In this document: one piece after another, positions 50,018 to 58,675 of the stretch
How the letters are laid out: every line of letters begins with the position of its first letter
Numbering within the stretch: the stretch's first letter is position 1
Assembly (NCBI GenBank): GCA_046350055.1
Contig: JAXMBC010000001.1
Location: forward strand, 5,208,001 to 5,272,000
DNA from: JAEUIE01 sp046350055
Lineage (GTDB): Bacteria > Planctomycetota > Planctomycetia > Gemmatales > HRBIN36
Direction: 5' to 3'
DNA: 64,000 nucleotides
The notes under the pieces: model-generated
Seen by the model: only the letters and a program-made list of their open reading frames with translations
Database searches by the model: none
What the model was told of the DNA's origin: nothing
Translations under genes and position numbers: made by a program

Positions 50018-51541
50018 ATGTACAAACTGATGCTCTGTTGGCGATACCTCTGGACGCGTTACCTGGCCCTGGCCAGCATCATCAGCGTCATGCTCGGTGT
50101 CGGCACCCTCGTGGTGGTCAACAGTGTCATGGCAGGGTTCTCCACCAAGCTCCTCAGCCGCTTTCGCGGCTTGCAGTCGGACATCGTGGTCAAGGCCCGT
50201 ACCTACTATGGCTTCCCCGGGCTGTCCTATGAAATGCAGCGGGTTCGCCAGAAGCTTGGCTCGCGCTTGCAGGAAATCTCACCGGTCATTGAAGCCTTCG
50301 CCATGGCTGAGTACCGCTTCGATCGCTCACCCAATGTCATCAAGAAGCCTATCAAGGTCATTGGCATTGATCCGGCCAGCCGGGCAGCCACCAGTGACTT
50401 CGCCCGCTGGCTCATCAACCCGGAAAACAAGGCCAACCCCGAACGATGCTTCGAACTGCGCGGACAGGCACTGGAAGACTTCAAACGCTTCCGCCCTGCC
50501 GATCCCTGGCAGCAGCAACACCTGCCCCAGGGGATGCTGCCTCCACTCGCATCTGCGAATCCTCCGGAAATCATCCAGGCTCAGGGGAACGACAACAAGC
50601 TGCCCGTTCCCCCACCCATCACCAATGCACCAAGCCTGCCCCCGGCCAAAATGCTCACCGCTGTCGCGGGCTGGGGCCTATCCACCATGCGCAGGCAGCG
50701 GGCATCCAACGCCCAGGCTGGCATCCAGGAAGAAGACCAGATCATCCTTCACCCCGGCGACACCATGAAACTCATGCTCGCCACTCGTGACGACATCACC
50801 GGCATCGATGGCGCCCCCCGCAGCCAGGTGGCCCACGTCGCTGAGTTCGTCGTCAGCGATCTCTTCCGCAGCGATATGAGCGTCATCGACAGCATGGTGG
50901 TCTTCGTGCCACTGGAAGATCTCCAGCAGTTGCAGGTCATGCAGAACTTCGCCACTTCGCTCGAAATCAAGCTGACCGACTATGACAGGGATGTCAACGC
51001 CGTAATGCAGGAACTCTACAACCTCTTCCCGGAACACATCTTCGAGGTGAAGACCTGGAAAGAGATCGGCGGGCCAGTCATCTCTGCCATCGCTGTCGAA
51101 CGGGCCATACTCAATGTGCTCCTCTTCCTCATCATCGCGGTCGCAGGGTTCGGCATCCTGGCCATCTTCTACATGATCGTCGTCGAAAAGACCCGCGACA
51201 TCGGCATCCTCAAATCCCTCGGCGCCAGCAACTGGGGCGTCATGGGCATCTTCATCAGCTACGGCCTGCTCCTGGGCATCGTTGGCTCCGGCCTCGGCAC
51301 CCTCGGCGGCATCGCCTTCACCAACAACATCAATGAGATTGAGAAGTTCCTCTCGAAGATCACCGGGGCGGAGGTCTTCCCCCGCGACATCTACTTCTTC
51401 GACAAGATACCGGTTGAACTCAACCCCTGGATGATCCTCTGGGTGAACGCCGGCGCCATCGCTATCGCCACCGCCGCCAGCGTTCTCCCCGCCATGCGTG
51501 CCGCCATGCTGCACCCGGTCCGAGCGCTTCGGTTTGAATGA
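50018..51541 (+). CDS. LolC/E-like ABC transporter permease
   Basis: The 507-residue protein has an N-terminal helix with the MacB/LolC pattern (ALASIISVMLGVGTLVVVNSVMAGFS), a large periplasmic domain (about residues 50-355) with a Pro-rich insert near 165-210, and three C-terminal helices of the FtsX domain with GFGILAIFYMIVVEKTRDIGILKSLGAS. It would work with the ATPase encoded 50 nt downstream, probably to extract lipoproteins or lipids from the inner membrane. The periplasmic domain is longer than in the enterobacterial LolC/E. Confidence 0.87.
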   Translation: MYKLMLCWRYLWTRYLALASIISVMLGVGTLVVVNSVMAGFSTKLLSRFRGLQSDIVVKARTYYGFPGLSYEMQRVRQKLGSRLQEISPVIEAFAMAEYRFDRSPNVIKKPIKVIGIDPASRAATSDFARWLINPENKANPERCFELRGQALEDFKRFRPADPWQQQHLPQGMLPPLASANPPEIIQAQGNDNKLPVPPPITNAPSLPPAKMLTAVAGWGLSTMRRQRASNAQAGIQEEDQIILHPGDTMKLMLATRDDITGIDGAPRSQVAHVAEFVVSDLFRSDMSVIDSMVVFVPLEDLQQLQVMQNFATSLEIKLTDYDRDVNAVMQELYNLFPEHIFEVKTWKEIGGPVISAIAVERAILNVLLFLIIAVAGFGILAIFYMIVVEKTRDIGILKSLGASNWGVMGIFISYGLLLGIVGSGLGTLGGIAFTNNINEIEKFLSKITGAEVFPRDIYFFDKIPVELNPWMILWVNAGAIAIATAASVLPAMRAAMLHPVRALRFE

Positions 51542-51548
51542 TCAACCA

Positions 51549-51583
51549 GGCACTTAGCACTTAAGACTTAGCACTTAGGACTG
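51549..51583. repeat. Degenerate ACTTAGC heptamer repeat
   Basis: GCACTTAGCACTTAAGACTT followed by AGCACTTAGGACTGA: imperfect heptamers between the permease and ATPase genes, related to those at 39933 and 57678. Confidence 0.7.
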
Positions 51584-51590
51584 AAGACAC

Positions 51591-52343
51591 ATGCCCCACC
51601 TGACCGCTGACAACCTGCACAAGAGCTACCACAAGCACCGGATCAACATCCCCGTGCTCCAGGGTGTCGACCTCGCCGTCGAACGGGGCGAGTTTGTCAG
51701 CATCGTCGGCAGTTCCGGCTCCGGCAAAAGCACCCTGCTCCATCTGCTCGGCACCCTGGACAAACCCGATTCCGGCAAGATCACCCTCGCTGACCGCCGG
51801 ATCGATAACCTCCCTGCCCGCGAACGGGACCTTCTCCGCAATCGCACCTTTGGCTTCATCTTCCAGTTCTACCATCTGCTGCCCGAACTCTCGGTGCTCG
51901 AAAACGTCTCCATGCCCGGCCTCATCCGCCATTCCGTCCTGGGCTGGCTGGGCCACCGGCGTGCCCAGCGCCTGGCCGCGCAGAAGATCATCGATCGCGT
52001 CGGCCTGACTCACCGTCTCCGTCACAAGCCTCGTGAACTCTCCGGCGGCGAAATGCAGCGGGCCGCTATCGCCCGCGCACTCATCTCCAATCCCGACATC
52101 CTCCTCGCCGATGAACCCACCGGTAACCTCGATGCCGACACTGGCAGCGATGTCATGAAACTTCTGCTCGATCTGAACCGGCAGGACGGTCTCACCATCA
52201 TCATGGTGACCCACAACCGCGACATGGCCCTGCAGACCGGCAATGTCCTCCACATGCAGCGGGGCAAACTTCTCCCCAGCGCCGAAACGGGACAGTCTGA
52301 CTCTGCAGGAATAGAAAGACTCAAGCTGAGGAGTGCCTCCTAG
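51591..52343 (+). CDS. LolD-like ABC transporter ATP-binding protein
   Basis: The 250-residue ATPase has Walker A GSSGSGKSTLL near 42-52, a Q-loop in FQFYHLLPELSVLENV, signature LSGGEMQRAAIARAL near 149-163, Walker B ILLADEP and the switch His in VTHNRD. The length and the short C-terminus match the MacB/LolD group. The permease gene lies directly upstream with only a heptamer repeat between them. Confidence 0.92.
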   Translation: MPHLTADNLHKSYHKHRINIPVLQGVDLAVERGEFVSIVGSSGSGKSTLLHLLGTLDKPDSGKITLADRRIDNLPARERDLLRNRTFGFIFQFYHLLPELSVLENVSMPGLIRHSVLGWLGHRRAQRLAAQKIIDRVGLTHRLRHKPRELSGGEMQRAAIARALISNPDILLADEPTGNLDADTGSDVMKLLLDLNRQDGLTIIMVTHNRDMALQTGNVLHMQRGKLLPSAETGQSDSAGIERLKLRSAS

Positions 52344-52369
52344 CGGACGATTGATGACTCCGTCGATTC

Positions 52370-52386
52370 TCAGCACTTAGCACTTT
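52370..52386. repeat. Short ACTTAGC heptamer copy
   Basis: TCAGCACTTAGCACTTT lies just before the aminotransferase start and is a two-unit relative of the larger arrays. Confidence 0.55.
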
Positions 52387-52397
52387 GGGACGACACC

Positions 52398-53276
52398 ATG
52401 AAGGTCTACATCGACGGCAAATACTACGACAAGCAGGACGCCAAGATCTCGGTCTACGACCATGGCCTGCTCTATGGCGACGGCGTCTTCGAAGGTATCC
52501 GTGTCTATCACGGTAAGGTCTTCAAACTCAAGGCCCACACCGAACGCCTCTTCGATTCCGCCAAATCCATTGGCATCAAGTGCCCGTGGACCCAGCGGCA
52601 GGTCGCCCAGGTCATCGTCGATACCGTCAAGCAGAACCCCGGCTGCGAATACCTCCGCCCCATCATCACCCGTGGCGTGGGCAATCTCGGCATCGATGCC
52701 CGCAAGTGCGAAGTGCCTTCGCTCATCGTCATTGCTGACACCATCAGCCTCTATCCCAAGGAGTGCTATGAGATCGGCCTGAACGTCGCGACCGTAGCCA
52801 CCATGCGGAACCACCCTGCCGCCACCAATGCCCGCGTCAAGTCGCTCAACTACTTGAACAACGTGATGGCCCGCATGGAAGCCACCCTGAGCAACTGCCA
52901 GGAAGCCCTCATGCTCAATCACAAGGGCGAAGTCTCCGAGTGCTCCGGCGACAACATCTTCCTCGTCAAGCGGGGCGAAATCTACACGCCGGGCATCGAT
53001 GCCGGCATCCTCGAAGGAATCACCCGTCAGTGTGTGATTGATCTGGCTCGCAAGGCTGGACTGAAGGTGCACGAGTGTGCCCTGTCCCGCTTCGATGTCT
53101 TCGTTGCTGACGAATGCTTCCTCACCGGCACCGCTGCTGAGATCGTCCCCGTCGCCACCGTCGACGGCCGCACCATCGGCACCGGCAAAGCCGGCCCCGT
53201 CACCAGGAAGTTACTGGCCGCCTACAAGGAACTCGTCACCGAACCCGAAGACGCCGTCACCTCCCTCGAAGGCTAA
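52398..53276 (+). CDS. ilvE: Branched-chain amino-acid aminotransferase (class IV, PLP)
   Basis: The 292-residue fold-type IV aminotransferase starts with MKVYIDGKYYDKQDAKISVYDHGLLYGDGVFEGIRVY, as in bacterial and archaeal IlvE. The PLP lysine lies in NARVKSLNYLNNVMAR near 146-161, and Glu of EVSECSGDNIFLV and the TGTAAEIVPV segment near the end complete the site. The protein moves an amino group between Ile/Leu/Val and 2-oxoglutarate. D-amino acid transaminase or aminodeoxychorismate lyase share the fold; length and the starting motif favour IlvE. A perfect hairpin follows 7 nt after the stop. Confidence 0.85.
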   Translation: MKVYIDGKYYDKQDAKISVYDHGLLYGDGVFEGIRVYHGKVFKLKAHTERLFDSAKSIGIKCPWTQRQVAQVIVDTVKQNPGCEYLRPIITRGVGNLGIDARKCEVPSLIVIADTISLYPKECYEIGLNVATVATMRNHPAATNARVKSLNYLNNVMARMEATLSNCQEALMLNHKGEVSECSGDNIFLVKRGEIYTPGIDAGILEGITRQCVIDLARKAGLKVHECALSRFDVFVADECFLTGTAAEIVPVATVDGRTIGTGKAGPVTRKLLAAYKELVTEPEDAVTSLEG

Positions 53277-53283
53277 CCATTGA

Positions 53284-53308
53284 GCCCCCGGCACTTCAAG
53301 CCGGGGGC
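53284..53308. terminator. Nine-base-pair GC hairpin after ilvE
   Basis: GCCCCCGGC-ACTTCAA-GCCGGGGGC lies directly after the aminotransferase stop. No T tract follows, so it may be a weak or Rho-assisted terminator. Confidence 0.6.
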
Positions 53309-53402
53309 GGGCCCGCGCGAGTGCAAAGTACATTTTGCAGCACCTCAACACTTGCAATATGAGCCATGTACTTCCTTCGATAAAAGGGGGCACTCGCGAA
53401 TG

Positions 53403-53861
53403 TCACATCAGTCTGCCTAACACCTCAACATCAGCTTGATCTTTAATACGGCCCGATGCACGCTTATTCGCGATAAGATCTTTCAAGTGAATAACGGGGA
53501 TGCTCATCTCATTCAGCTTCATGATGACTTTCCGCCGATAGGCGGCGGCAAAGGTGACTCCACTGATACCAGACAGAATATCAATGCGAAACGGCGCCTT
53601 GCCCATGAAAATCACATCACGCTTACCTAACTTGGCGGGTATCGTTTGGGCTTGCTGTCCAAACCCAAAGTCCCTCATACACTTTTTCAATCGAACCATG
53701 TTAGCAGACGTATTGGCTATCCAGATGTCGATGTCCGCGGTGGAACGAACATAACCATAATAATTAACAGCGACGCCGCCTACGACGAGATACCGGAGCC
53801 GGTGGCAATTGGCCAAGTGCAAGAACTCTTTCCAATCGTCCGTAAAGAGCTTGAGGTCCAT
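53403..53861 (-). CDS. Nucleotidyltransferase (MNT/DUF6036-like)
   Basis: The 152-residue protein has the polymerase-beta-like fold start: YLVVGGVAVNYYGYVRSTADIDIWIANT near residues 24-51, where GG and DxD (Asp48, Asp50) form the nucleotidyl-transfer site. The remainder includes KLGKRDVIFMGKAPFRIDILSGISGV and HLKDLIANKRASGRIKDQADVEVL. Such stand-alone proteins often act as toxins or antitoxins that modify RNA or a partner. The upstream gene overlaps its start by about 98 bp in another frame, a layout usual for two-gene toxin-antitoxin units. Confidence 0.8.
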   Translation of the reverse strand: MDLKLFTDDWKEFLHLANCHRLRYLVVGGVAVNYYGYVRSTADIDIWIANTSANMVRLKKCMRDFGFGQQAQTIPAKLGKRDVIFMGKAPFRIDILSGISGVTFAAAYRRKVIMKLNEMSIPVIHLKDLIANKRASGRIKDQADVEVLGRLM

Positions 53862-54072
53862 AGTTTAACCATCGCAGTTTCATCATCTGTTCCATCCGCT
53901 CTGCCACCGACAGGTCAACTCGGGGAGTGGGTGTCTCGTCATCCAGAGTTCCAAGCTGAAAAGCGGAACGATCTATTTTTTCCCGCTTCCAGCGAGTGAT
54001 GATGGGCTTCCATCGCTTCTGTCGTTCATGCATTTCTGTTTTGTTCATAGGACGGTTTCGTGTTGAAGGCAT
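53764..54072 (-). CDS. Small partner protein overlapping nucleotidyltransferase
   Basis: The product has about 102 residues from MPSTRNRPMNKTEMHERQKR (ATG 54072; 54048 is possible). It is very basic at the start (RQKRWKPIITRWKREKIDR), then DVDLSVAERMEQMMKLRWLNYG-like helical sequence, and the overlap part ends in a run of Arg. Unknown family. The first 70 residues look like a real coding region; the last 30 share DNA with the nucleotidyltransferase gene, so the true stop could be a consequence of overlap. Confidence 0.5.
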   Translation of the reverse strand: MPSTRNRPMNKTEMHERQKRWKPIITRWKREKIDRSAFQLGTLDDETPTPRVDLSVAERMEQMMKLRWLNYGPQALYGRLERVLALGQLPPAPVSRRRRRRC

Positions 54073-54156
54073 GATCATCTTATGGACTTTCAAGATCGGA
54101 CTGCACTTCCAGCCGCAGCATCGCCTGGCCAGATTCGAAGAGTGAAGAACTCCATA

Positions 54157-55593
54157 TCACTTCCCCAACCTCCTGAACATCTCACACACAATCGGCGTCG
54201 TCTCCGGGCCGCAGCTGTTCTCTTCCCCGTACTGGTCCTTCTTGCGACCATAGCAGAACGGGGCTTTGACGTCCCACTGCCGCTTAGGCACGAAGTAGCC
54301 GATCTCGTCGTTAGCCAGGCCGAAGAGCATCTTGTACTTGGCTGACATGCCGGAGAAGATCGTCGGCTCAATCGGGGCATCCGGGAAGTCCGCCCCGGGC
54401 TCCGCGGGATCAGGCGTACCACCTTTCACCGTCTCCGGATATATCTCGCCCGGGATGCAGGCCACCTGCACTTCACCCAGCGTCAGCAGACTCACCTCCG
54501 TCTGCATCGCAATGTCCCCCGTCGAAACCCGGGGAGGCATCTTGTCACCCACCTTCACCGGATCACCCTGCCAGCGATAGGCATCCCGGTCCAGCACCCC
54601 CATCGTCCGGCCTGCTTTGTACAGCGGGTTCGCCAGCGGAATGTAGAACACCTGCTTCTTCGCCTGCAGCGGCGTCAGCGTAACAGCCTGTGCACTGGCC
54701 AGCGCCTTGTCTGCCTGCTGGGCCAACCGCTTGCCATACTCCTTCGTCAGTTCCAGCGAATTCTCAGGCAGCAGCGTTCCCTGTTCATCTCGAAGCTTGA
54801 TGCGCAGCGACGTCATCAAGCCACCGACGGTGCCGGTGAAGTACGCTATCGGACAGCCATGCGACTTCTCGAGTGCCTCGCAACAGTAGCCCACATAGTC
54901 AGCGCTGATCTTCGTATTCTTGTCCGCCAGCGTTTCTGGATGGCAGTGCCAGTTGATCAGGATGCCCAGCGGCTTGCCATCAGTCTTCGTGAACTGCAGG
55001 GCATAGAGATCATCGTGAAGGATGTAAGGCTCGCGACTATCGATAAGCAGTTCCGGGGCACGGACGGTGCCGTACTTAGCCGTGCAGTCGGCCAGGTTCT
55101 TCTCCGCTGCCTGCACTGCAGCGATGGCTTCCTGCTCCACCCGCTTGAGATACTCCAGATTGATGCCGTTCTTCAGCGGGTTTGGCCCCCAGAGCCCCAT
55201 CGTATCGGGGCCTTCGTGGTTGTGCGTGCTGCTGACCACTACATGCGTATACCCCGGCAACGCATTTCGCACATTCAACGCATTGGGATAGAAGAAGCCA
55301 ACGATATCGAGCGAGACGAGGGCGATCTTGTTGGTGCCATCACTCAGCACCACCGCCCGGGCAAACAGCGGATCCTGCACCCCGGTCGCAATACGGTTCT
55401 GTCCAAACCCCGCCATATACACCGGCGGCTTGTCCTTGCCCACCTCCGGCGTAATGTCCCGCTGGGCAAACCCTGCCTGCAATACCGCCTTCGCCGGCAC
55501 CGTCCCCGCTGCCACAGGCGTCTCCCGCGAGACCAGCCAAACGACCAGCAACATCATCCCACACGCCACCACCACCGCACCAATCCGCTTCAT
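54157..55593 (-). CDS. Neutral/alkaline ceramidase-like secreted enzyme
   Basis: From MKRIGAVVVACGMMLLVVWLV (ATG 55593) the protein has 478 residues with a signal anchor or signal peptide. It matches the N-terminal domain of neutral ceramidase-like proteins: AGFAQRDITPEVG, YMAGFG, FARAVVLSDGTNKIALVSLDIVGF and VVVSSTHNHEGPDTMG near 110-125 with the zinc His pair, then INWHCHPETLADKNTKISADY. A later GEVQVACIPGEIYPE segment is also conserved. The family hydrolyses amide bonds of lipids; many planctomycete members have unknown substrates. A MITE-like repeat lies directly upstream. Confidence 0.85.
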   Translation of the reverse strand: MKRIGAVVVACGMMLLVVWLVSRETPVAAGTVPAKAVLQAGFAQRDITPEVGKDKPPVYMAGFGQNRIATGVQDPLFARAVVLSDGTNKIALVSLDIVGFFYPNALNVRNALPGYTHVVVSSTHNHEGPDTMGLWGPNPLKNGINLEYLKRVEQEAIAAVQAAEKNLADCTAKYGTVRAPELLIDSREPYILHDDLYALQFTKTDGKPLGILINWHCHPETLADKNTKISADYVGYCCEALEKSHGCPIAYFTGTVGGLMTSLRIKLRDEQGTLLPENSLELTKEYGKRLAQQADKALASAQAVTLTPLQAKKQVFYIPLANPLYKAGRTMGVLDRDAYRWQGDPVKVGDKMPPRVSTGDIAMQTEVSLLTLGEVQVACIPGEIYPETVKGGTPDPAEPGADFPDAPIEPTIFSGMSAKYKMLFGLANDEIGYFVPKRQWDVKAPFCYGRKKDQYGEENSCGPETTPIVCEMFRRLGK

Positions 55594-55607
55594 GCTTTGA
55601 CTCCATC

Positions 55608-55754
55608 GTAGGGCACGCTGTGCGTGCCTCCCCGCTGTGAGAGACCATTGCAACCAGGGATTCCATTGCAACTCCATCCATGCGCCATTAAATCATCTCT
55701 GTCGTCGAGTTGCAACACTACACTCCTGGGTGAGGTACGCACAGCGTACCCTAC
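55608..55754. repeat. MITE-like element with terminal inverted repeats (copy A)
   Basis: GTAGGGCACGCTGTGCGTGC opens and GTACGCACAGCGTACCCTAC closes 147 bp; the ends agree over 23 bp with two mismatches. No open frame is inside. It lies between the divergent ceramidase and methyltransferase genes and ends 10 bp before the methyltransferase start. Related copies: 56502-56602, 23992-24052 and 23690-23748 (partial). Confidence 0.75.
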
Positions 55755-55764
55755 GGTACTCTGC

Positions 55765-56505
55765 ATGCTCCCCTCGCCTCCCGATCTGAAAGCTGATTAC
55801 GGCATCGATGCCCCCGGCATCGTCCGCACCTTCGCCCTCGGTGGCCTGGTCGGCATGATCCTCAGCAGCATCGTCCTCCGCCTGGGCGAATCACTCCCCA
55901 GTTACGTGCAATCAATCACCTGGGCCCTCCTCTTCATGAGCCTGACCGCGTTCCTCACCGGACTGGTCATGCTCTGGGGCAGCAGGGTCGGCAAGTTGAA
56001 GCTGCGTGACAGGATCATCGCTGAATTGAACCTGCAAGGCACCGAACAGGTACTCGACGTCGGCTGTGGCCGTGGCCTGATGCTGCTCGGCATCGCCAAG
56101 CAGCTCACCACCGGCCGCGCCGTCGGCATCGACCTCTGGCAAGTGCAGGACCAGTCAGGCAACGCCATCACCACCACCGAAGAAAACGCCCGCCGGGAAA
56201 ACGTCGCCGAGAGAGTGGAATTGCACACCGGCGACATGCGTGACCTGCCCTTCGAAGACAACCGCTTCGACGTCATCGTCTCCAGTTGGGCTATCCACAA
56301 CATCCCAACCAAGGAAGGCAGACAACAAGCCATCCAGCAGATCCACCGCGTCCTCAAACCCGGTGGCAAACTCGTCCTCGTCGATATCAGCTACATCACC
56401 GAATACCAGGCCGAACTCCACCGCCTCGGCATGACTGCACTGCAACGCCGCGGCCCCACCTTCCACTTCGTCATCCCCAGCTACCAACTCTGGTGCAAAA
56501 AGTAG
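55765..56505 (+). CDS. Class I SAM-dependent methyltransferase with N-terminal membrane helices
   Basis: From ATG 55765 the protein has 246 residues. Two hydrophobic segments (residues 20-36 and 47-68) are followed by the methyltransferase motif EQVLDVGCGRGLMLLGIAKQL near 93-113, DLWQVQDQSG, GDMRDLPFEDNRFDVIVSSW near 151-170 and RVLKPGGKLVLVDI. Acceptor unknown; the N-terminal helices suggest membrane attachment and a lipid or quinone-like acceptor. The stop codon TAG is the second to fourth base of the following MITE-like copy (56502). Confidence 0.85.
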   Translation: MLPSPPDLKADYGIDAPGIVRTFALGGLVGMILSSIVLRLGESLPSYVQSITWALLFMSLTAFLTGLVMLWGSRVGKLKLRDRIIAELNLQGTEQVLDVGCGRGLMLLGIAKQLTTGRAVGIDLWQVQDQSGNAITTTEENARRENVAERVELHTGDMRDLPFEDNRFDVIVSSWAIHNIPTKEGRQQAIQQIHRVLKPGGKLVLVDISYITEYQAELHRLGMTALQRRGPTFHFVIPSYQLWCKK

Positions 56506-56602
56506 GGCACGCTGTGCGTGCCTCCCCCATGCTCGTTGTCCTGCAACAACTCATCCAAGCGGAATTGCATTGGCACCGTGAGGTACAACCCACGCACCCT
56601 AC
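56502..56602. repeat. MITE-like element (copy B)
   Basis: GTAGGGCACGCTGTGCGTGC starts at 56502, and GAGGTACAACCCACGCACCC then TAC ends at 56602. The right end is more diverged than in copy A. The element supplies the methyltransferase stop codon and separates it from the small gene at 56638. Confidence 0.7.
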
Positions 56603-56637
56603 AATACAATGCAAGTACCCAAGCAGCCGAGACCACC

Positions 56638-56808
56638 ATGTCCCACGAATCGCCACCCACTCCGCCCGCCCGTGTCAGCGGCAAGAGCATCGTCCTCATC
56701 CTCATCCCCGTCATCCTCATCAGCTTTGCCTGGCTGGCCTACGCCCGGGTGACTTTCACCCATCCCACCAATCTACCGACCGCTCTCACGTCTCGCCCCA
56801 CCCCCTGA
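56638..56808 (+). CDS. Small single-pass membrane protein (56 aa)
   Basis: MSHESPPTPPARVSGKSIVL runs into one membrane helix (IVLILIPVILISFAWLAYA) and a short outside tail. It sits 3 nt before truA and is probably co-transcribed. No family recognised; small proteins of this form are common before housekeeping genes in GC-rich genomes. Confidence 0.55.
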   Translation: MSHESPPTPPARVSGKSIVLILIPVILISFAWLAYARVTFTHPTNLPTALTSRPTP

Positions 56809-56811
56809 CCC

Positions 56812-57552
56812 ATGCGCAACACCAAGCTCATCATCAGCTACGATGGGACCGACTTCTTCGGCTGGCAGCGGCAGCCCGCATTCCGCACCGTGCAACAGAC
56901 GCTCGAAGAAGTCCTGCAACGGCTCGCGGGAGGCGAAGAGGTCAAGTGCATCGCCAATGGCCGCACCGATACCGGCGTGCATGCCGTCGGCCAGGTGGTC
57001 AACTTCCACAGCAACATCACCCTGTCGATGGACAAGCTGATACGAGCCTGCAACGGCCTGTTACCCAAAGATATCGCAGTACACCACGCTGAGGTGGTGC
57101 CTGACGACTTCCACGCCAGCTTCTCCTCCACACGCAAACTCTACCGCTACGTCATCAACGATGGTCGCACGCCCGATGTCTTCCTCCGCCGCTACAGCTG
57201 GTACCATCCCTACTGCAGGTTGAACGTGGACGCCATGAACGCAGGAGCAGCCTGCCTGCTGGGGGAACACGACTTCCGCTGCTTCGAAACCGAATGGCCC
57301 AACCGCACCAGTTCGGTGCGCACCATCTACCACCTGAAGGTCATTCGCCTGAACGACTACCTCTGGATCAACGTCGAAGCCAACGGCTTCCTCTACAACA
57401 TGGTCCGGGCCATCACCGGCACCCTCGCCAACGTCGGCCGAGGCTACTGGCCTCCCGAACACGTCAAGACAATCCTCGACGGCGGCAAACGCACCGAAGC
57501 CGGCCCCAACGCCCCACCCGAAGGACTGTTCCTCATGAGGGTGACGTATTAG
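56812..57552 (+). CDS. truA: tRNA pseudouridine synthase A
   Basis: The 246-residue TruA starts RNTKLIISYDGTDFFGWQRQ and carries the catalytic Asp53 in GRTDTGVHA. RKLYRYVI, the FRCFET block and the C-terminal NGFLYNMVRAITGTLANVG (RNA-contact region) complete the family pattern. It modifies U38-40 in the tRNA anticodon arm. It lies in the plus-strand group after the methyltransferase and the small membrane protein. Confidence 0.96.
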   Translation: MRNTKLIISYDGTDFFGWQRQPAFRTVQQTLEEVLQRLAGGEEVKCIANGRTDTGVHAVGQVVNFHSNITLSMDKLIRACNGLLPKDIAVHHAEVVPDDFHASFSSTRKLYRYVINDGRTPDVFLRRYSWYHPYCRLNVDAMNAGAACLLGEHDFRCFETEWPNRTSSVRTIYHLKVIRLNDYLWINVEANGFLYNMVRAITGTLANVGRGYWPPEHVKTILDGGKRTEAGPNAPPEGLFLMRVTY

Positions 57553-57677
57553 GAGCAAGGAGCTAGGAGATAGAAGTCAGAAGCCGGGAACCAGAAGCCA
57601 GCAGAGAGCTTGGCAGGGCAATGTTCATGCTGAGCCGCAAACCATGCGAACACAAGACGTTCTCACTCAAAATCAAT

Positions 57678-57761
57678 AGCACTCAGCACTCAGCACTCAG
57701 CACTCAGCACTCAGCACTCAGCACTCAGCACTCAGCACTCAGCACTCAGCACTCAGCACTT
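57678..57761. repeat. Twelve-unit AGCACTC heptamer array
   Basis: Twelve tandem copies of AGCACTC (the last one AGCACTT) make 84 bp without error. The array overlaps the 3' end of the following minus-strand gene: its stop TGA and last codons are in the array. Fits a slipped-strand variable repeat. Degenerate relatives: 39933, 51549, 52370. Just upstream (57553-57605) is an AG-rich imperfect repeat. Confidence 0.92.
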
Positions 57762-58400
57762 AACTTCCCGCTTCCACCACCGCATCATCCCCATCAGCAA
57801 CACATGCGTCGGCAGATACAACGCCACCGGCAGCCCCACCATCAACACCCCCAGCCACAAAAGCGGATGCATCCATGACTGTGGCAACTCATCGTTCATC
57901 CCAAAGACATAGTTCACATTGACCGGCAGATTCGGGTTGCTGGGTGGAGCTGGAGGCGCAGGCAGCAGGAAGTACCCCACCGCCAGCAGCACCCACGCCA
58001 GCACCGTCCACGCGGCAAACGCCCGCCGATCGTACCCCAGGGCCAGCACCAGGTAGATCAGCAGAAACGGAATCCACCCATGAAACAGCGACAGGCCCCG
58101 CAGATACAGCGGCTTGTGCTCGTGGAACATGTAATTCGTCATGCCCGTCAACGGCTGCCCGACACAGCACCCCGCAAAATCAGCCACCCACAACAACTGC
58201 GGCAACAGAATCCCGACCGCACACATCGAAGCCAGCAACTTCGACTCCCACCACATCGCCACCAGCGTCAGAAACAACGCCACATCGCAGAAGTACAGAA
58301 AGTTCGTCGGCCCATAGTGGTACCAGTACACCGGCACCAGCACCGCCATAAACGCTGTATACACCCACTTGGCCCACAATGGTATACGCTGCCGAGACAT
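57753..58400 (-). CDS. Polytopic membrane protein, unknown function
   Basis: The 215-residue protein from MSRQRIPLWAKWVYTAFMAV has about six hydrophobic helices. Conserved-looking segments are VYWYHYGPTNFLYFCDVALF, MWWESKLLASM, QLLWVADFAGCC, LRGLSLFHGWIPFLL and MNDELPQSWMHPLLWLGVL. These resemble uncharacterised bacterial membrane proteins, with no enzyme motif. The last residues are coded in the heptamer array, so changes in unit number would alter the C-terminus. Confidence 0.7.
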   Translation of the reverse strand: MSRQRIPLWAKWVYTAFMAVLVPVYWYHYGPTNFLYFCDVALFLTLVAMWWESKLLASMCAVGILLPQLLWVADFAGCCVGQPLTGMTNYMFHEHKPLYLRGLSLFHGWIPFLLIYLVLALGYDRRAFAAWTVLAWVLLAVGYFLLPAPPAPPSNPNLPVNVNYVFGMNDELPQSWMHPLLWLGVLMVGLPVALYLPTHVLLMGMMRWWKREVKC

Positions 58401-58675
58401 CCTGAATCTCCACGAATGGGGAATACACATCAAGGCGAAGGAGCGAGTGCAATATAACGGGGGAAAAACCTCAGGGGAATTGCCGATTCGCAGAACTCTC
58501 CGTTCACAATCACACTATGACCTAAGTACGATTCCTGAAAATCTTCCGGATTTCTGGCGGATCAACCTGTCGCATCCTGCTCCTCATAATGGACATTCTG
58601 GATGTACAACTCCATATTGTTCGGGCTGAATCCAGCCCGCACCGCTTGTTCATGCTGAGGAGAGGAGAGTGGCTG

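Noticed and set aside
57678..57761. Possible CRISPR array
   Set aside because: The units are 7 bp and directly adjacent with no spacers; no cas genes are nearby.
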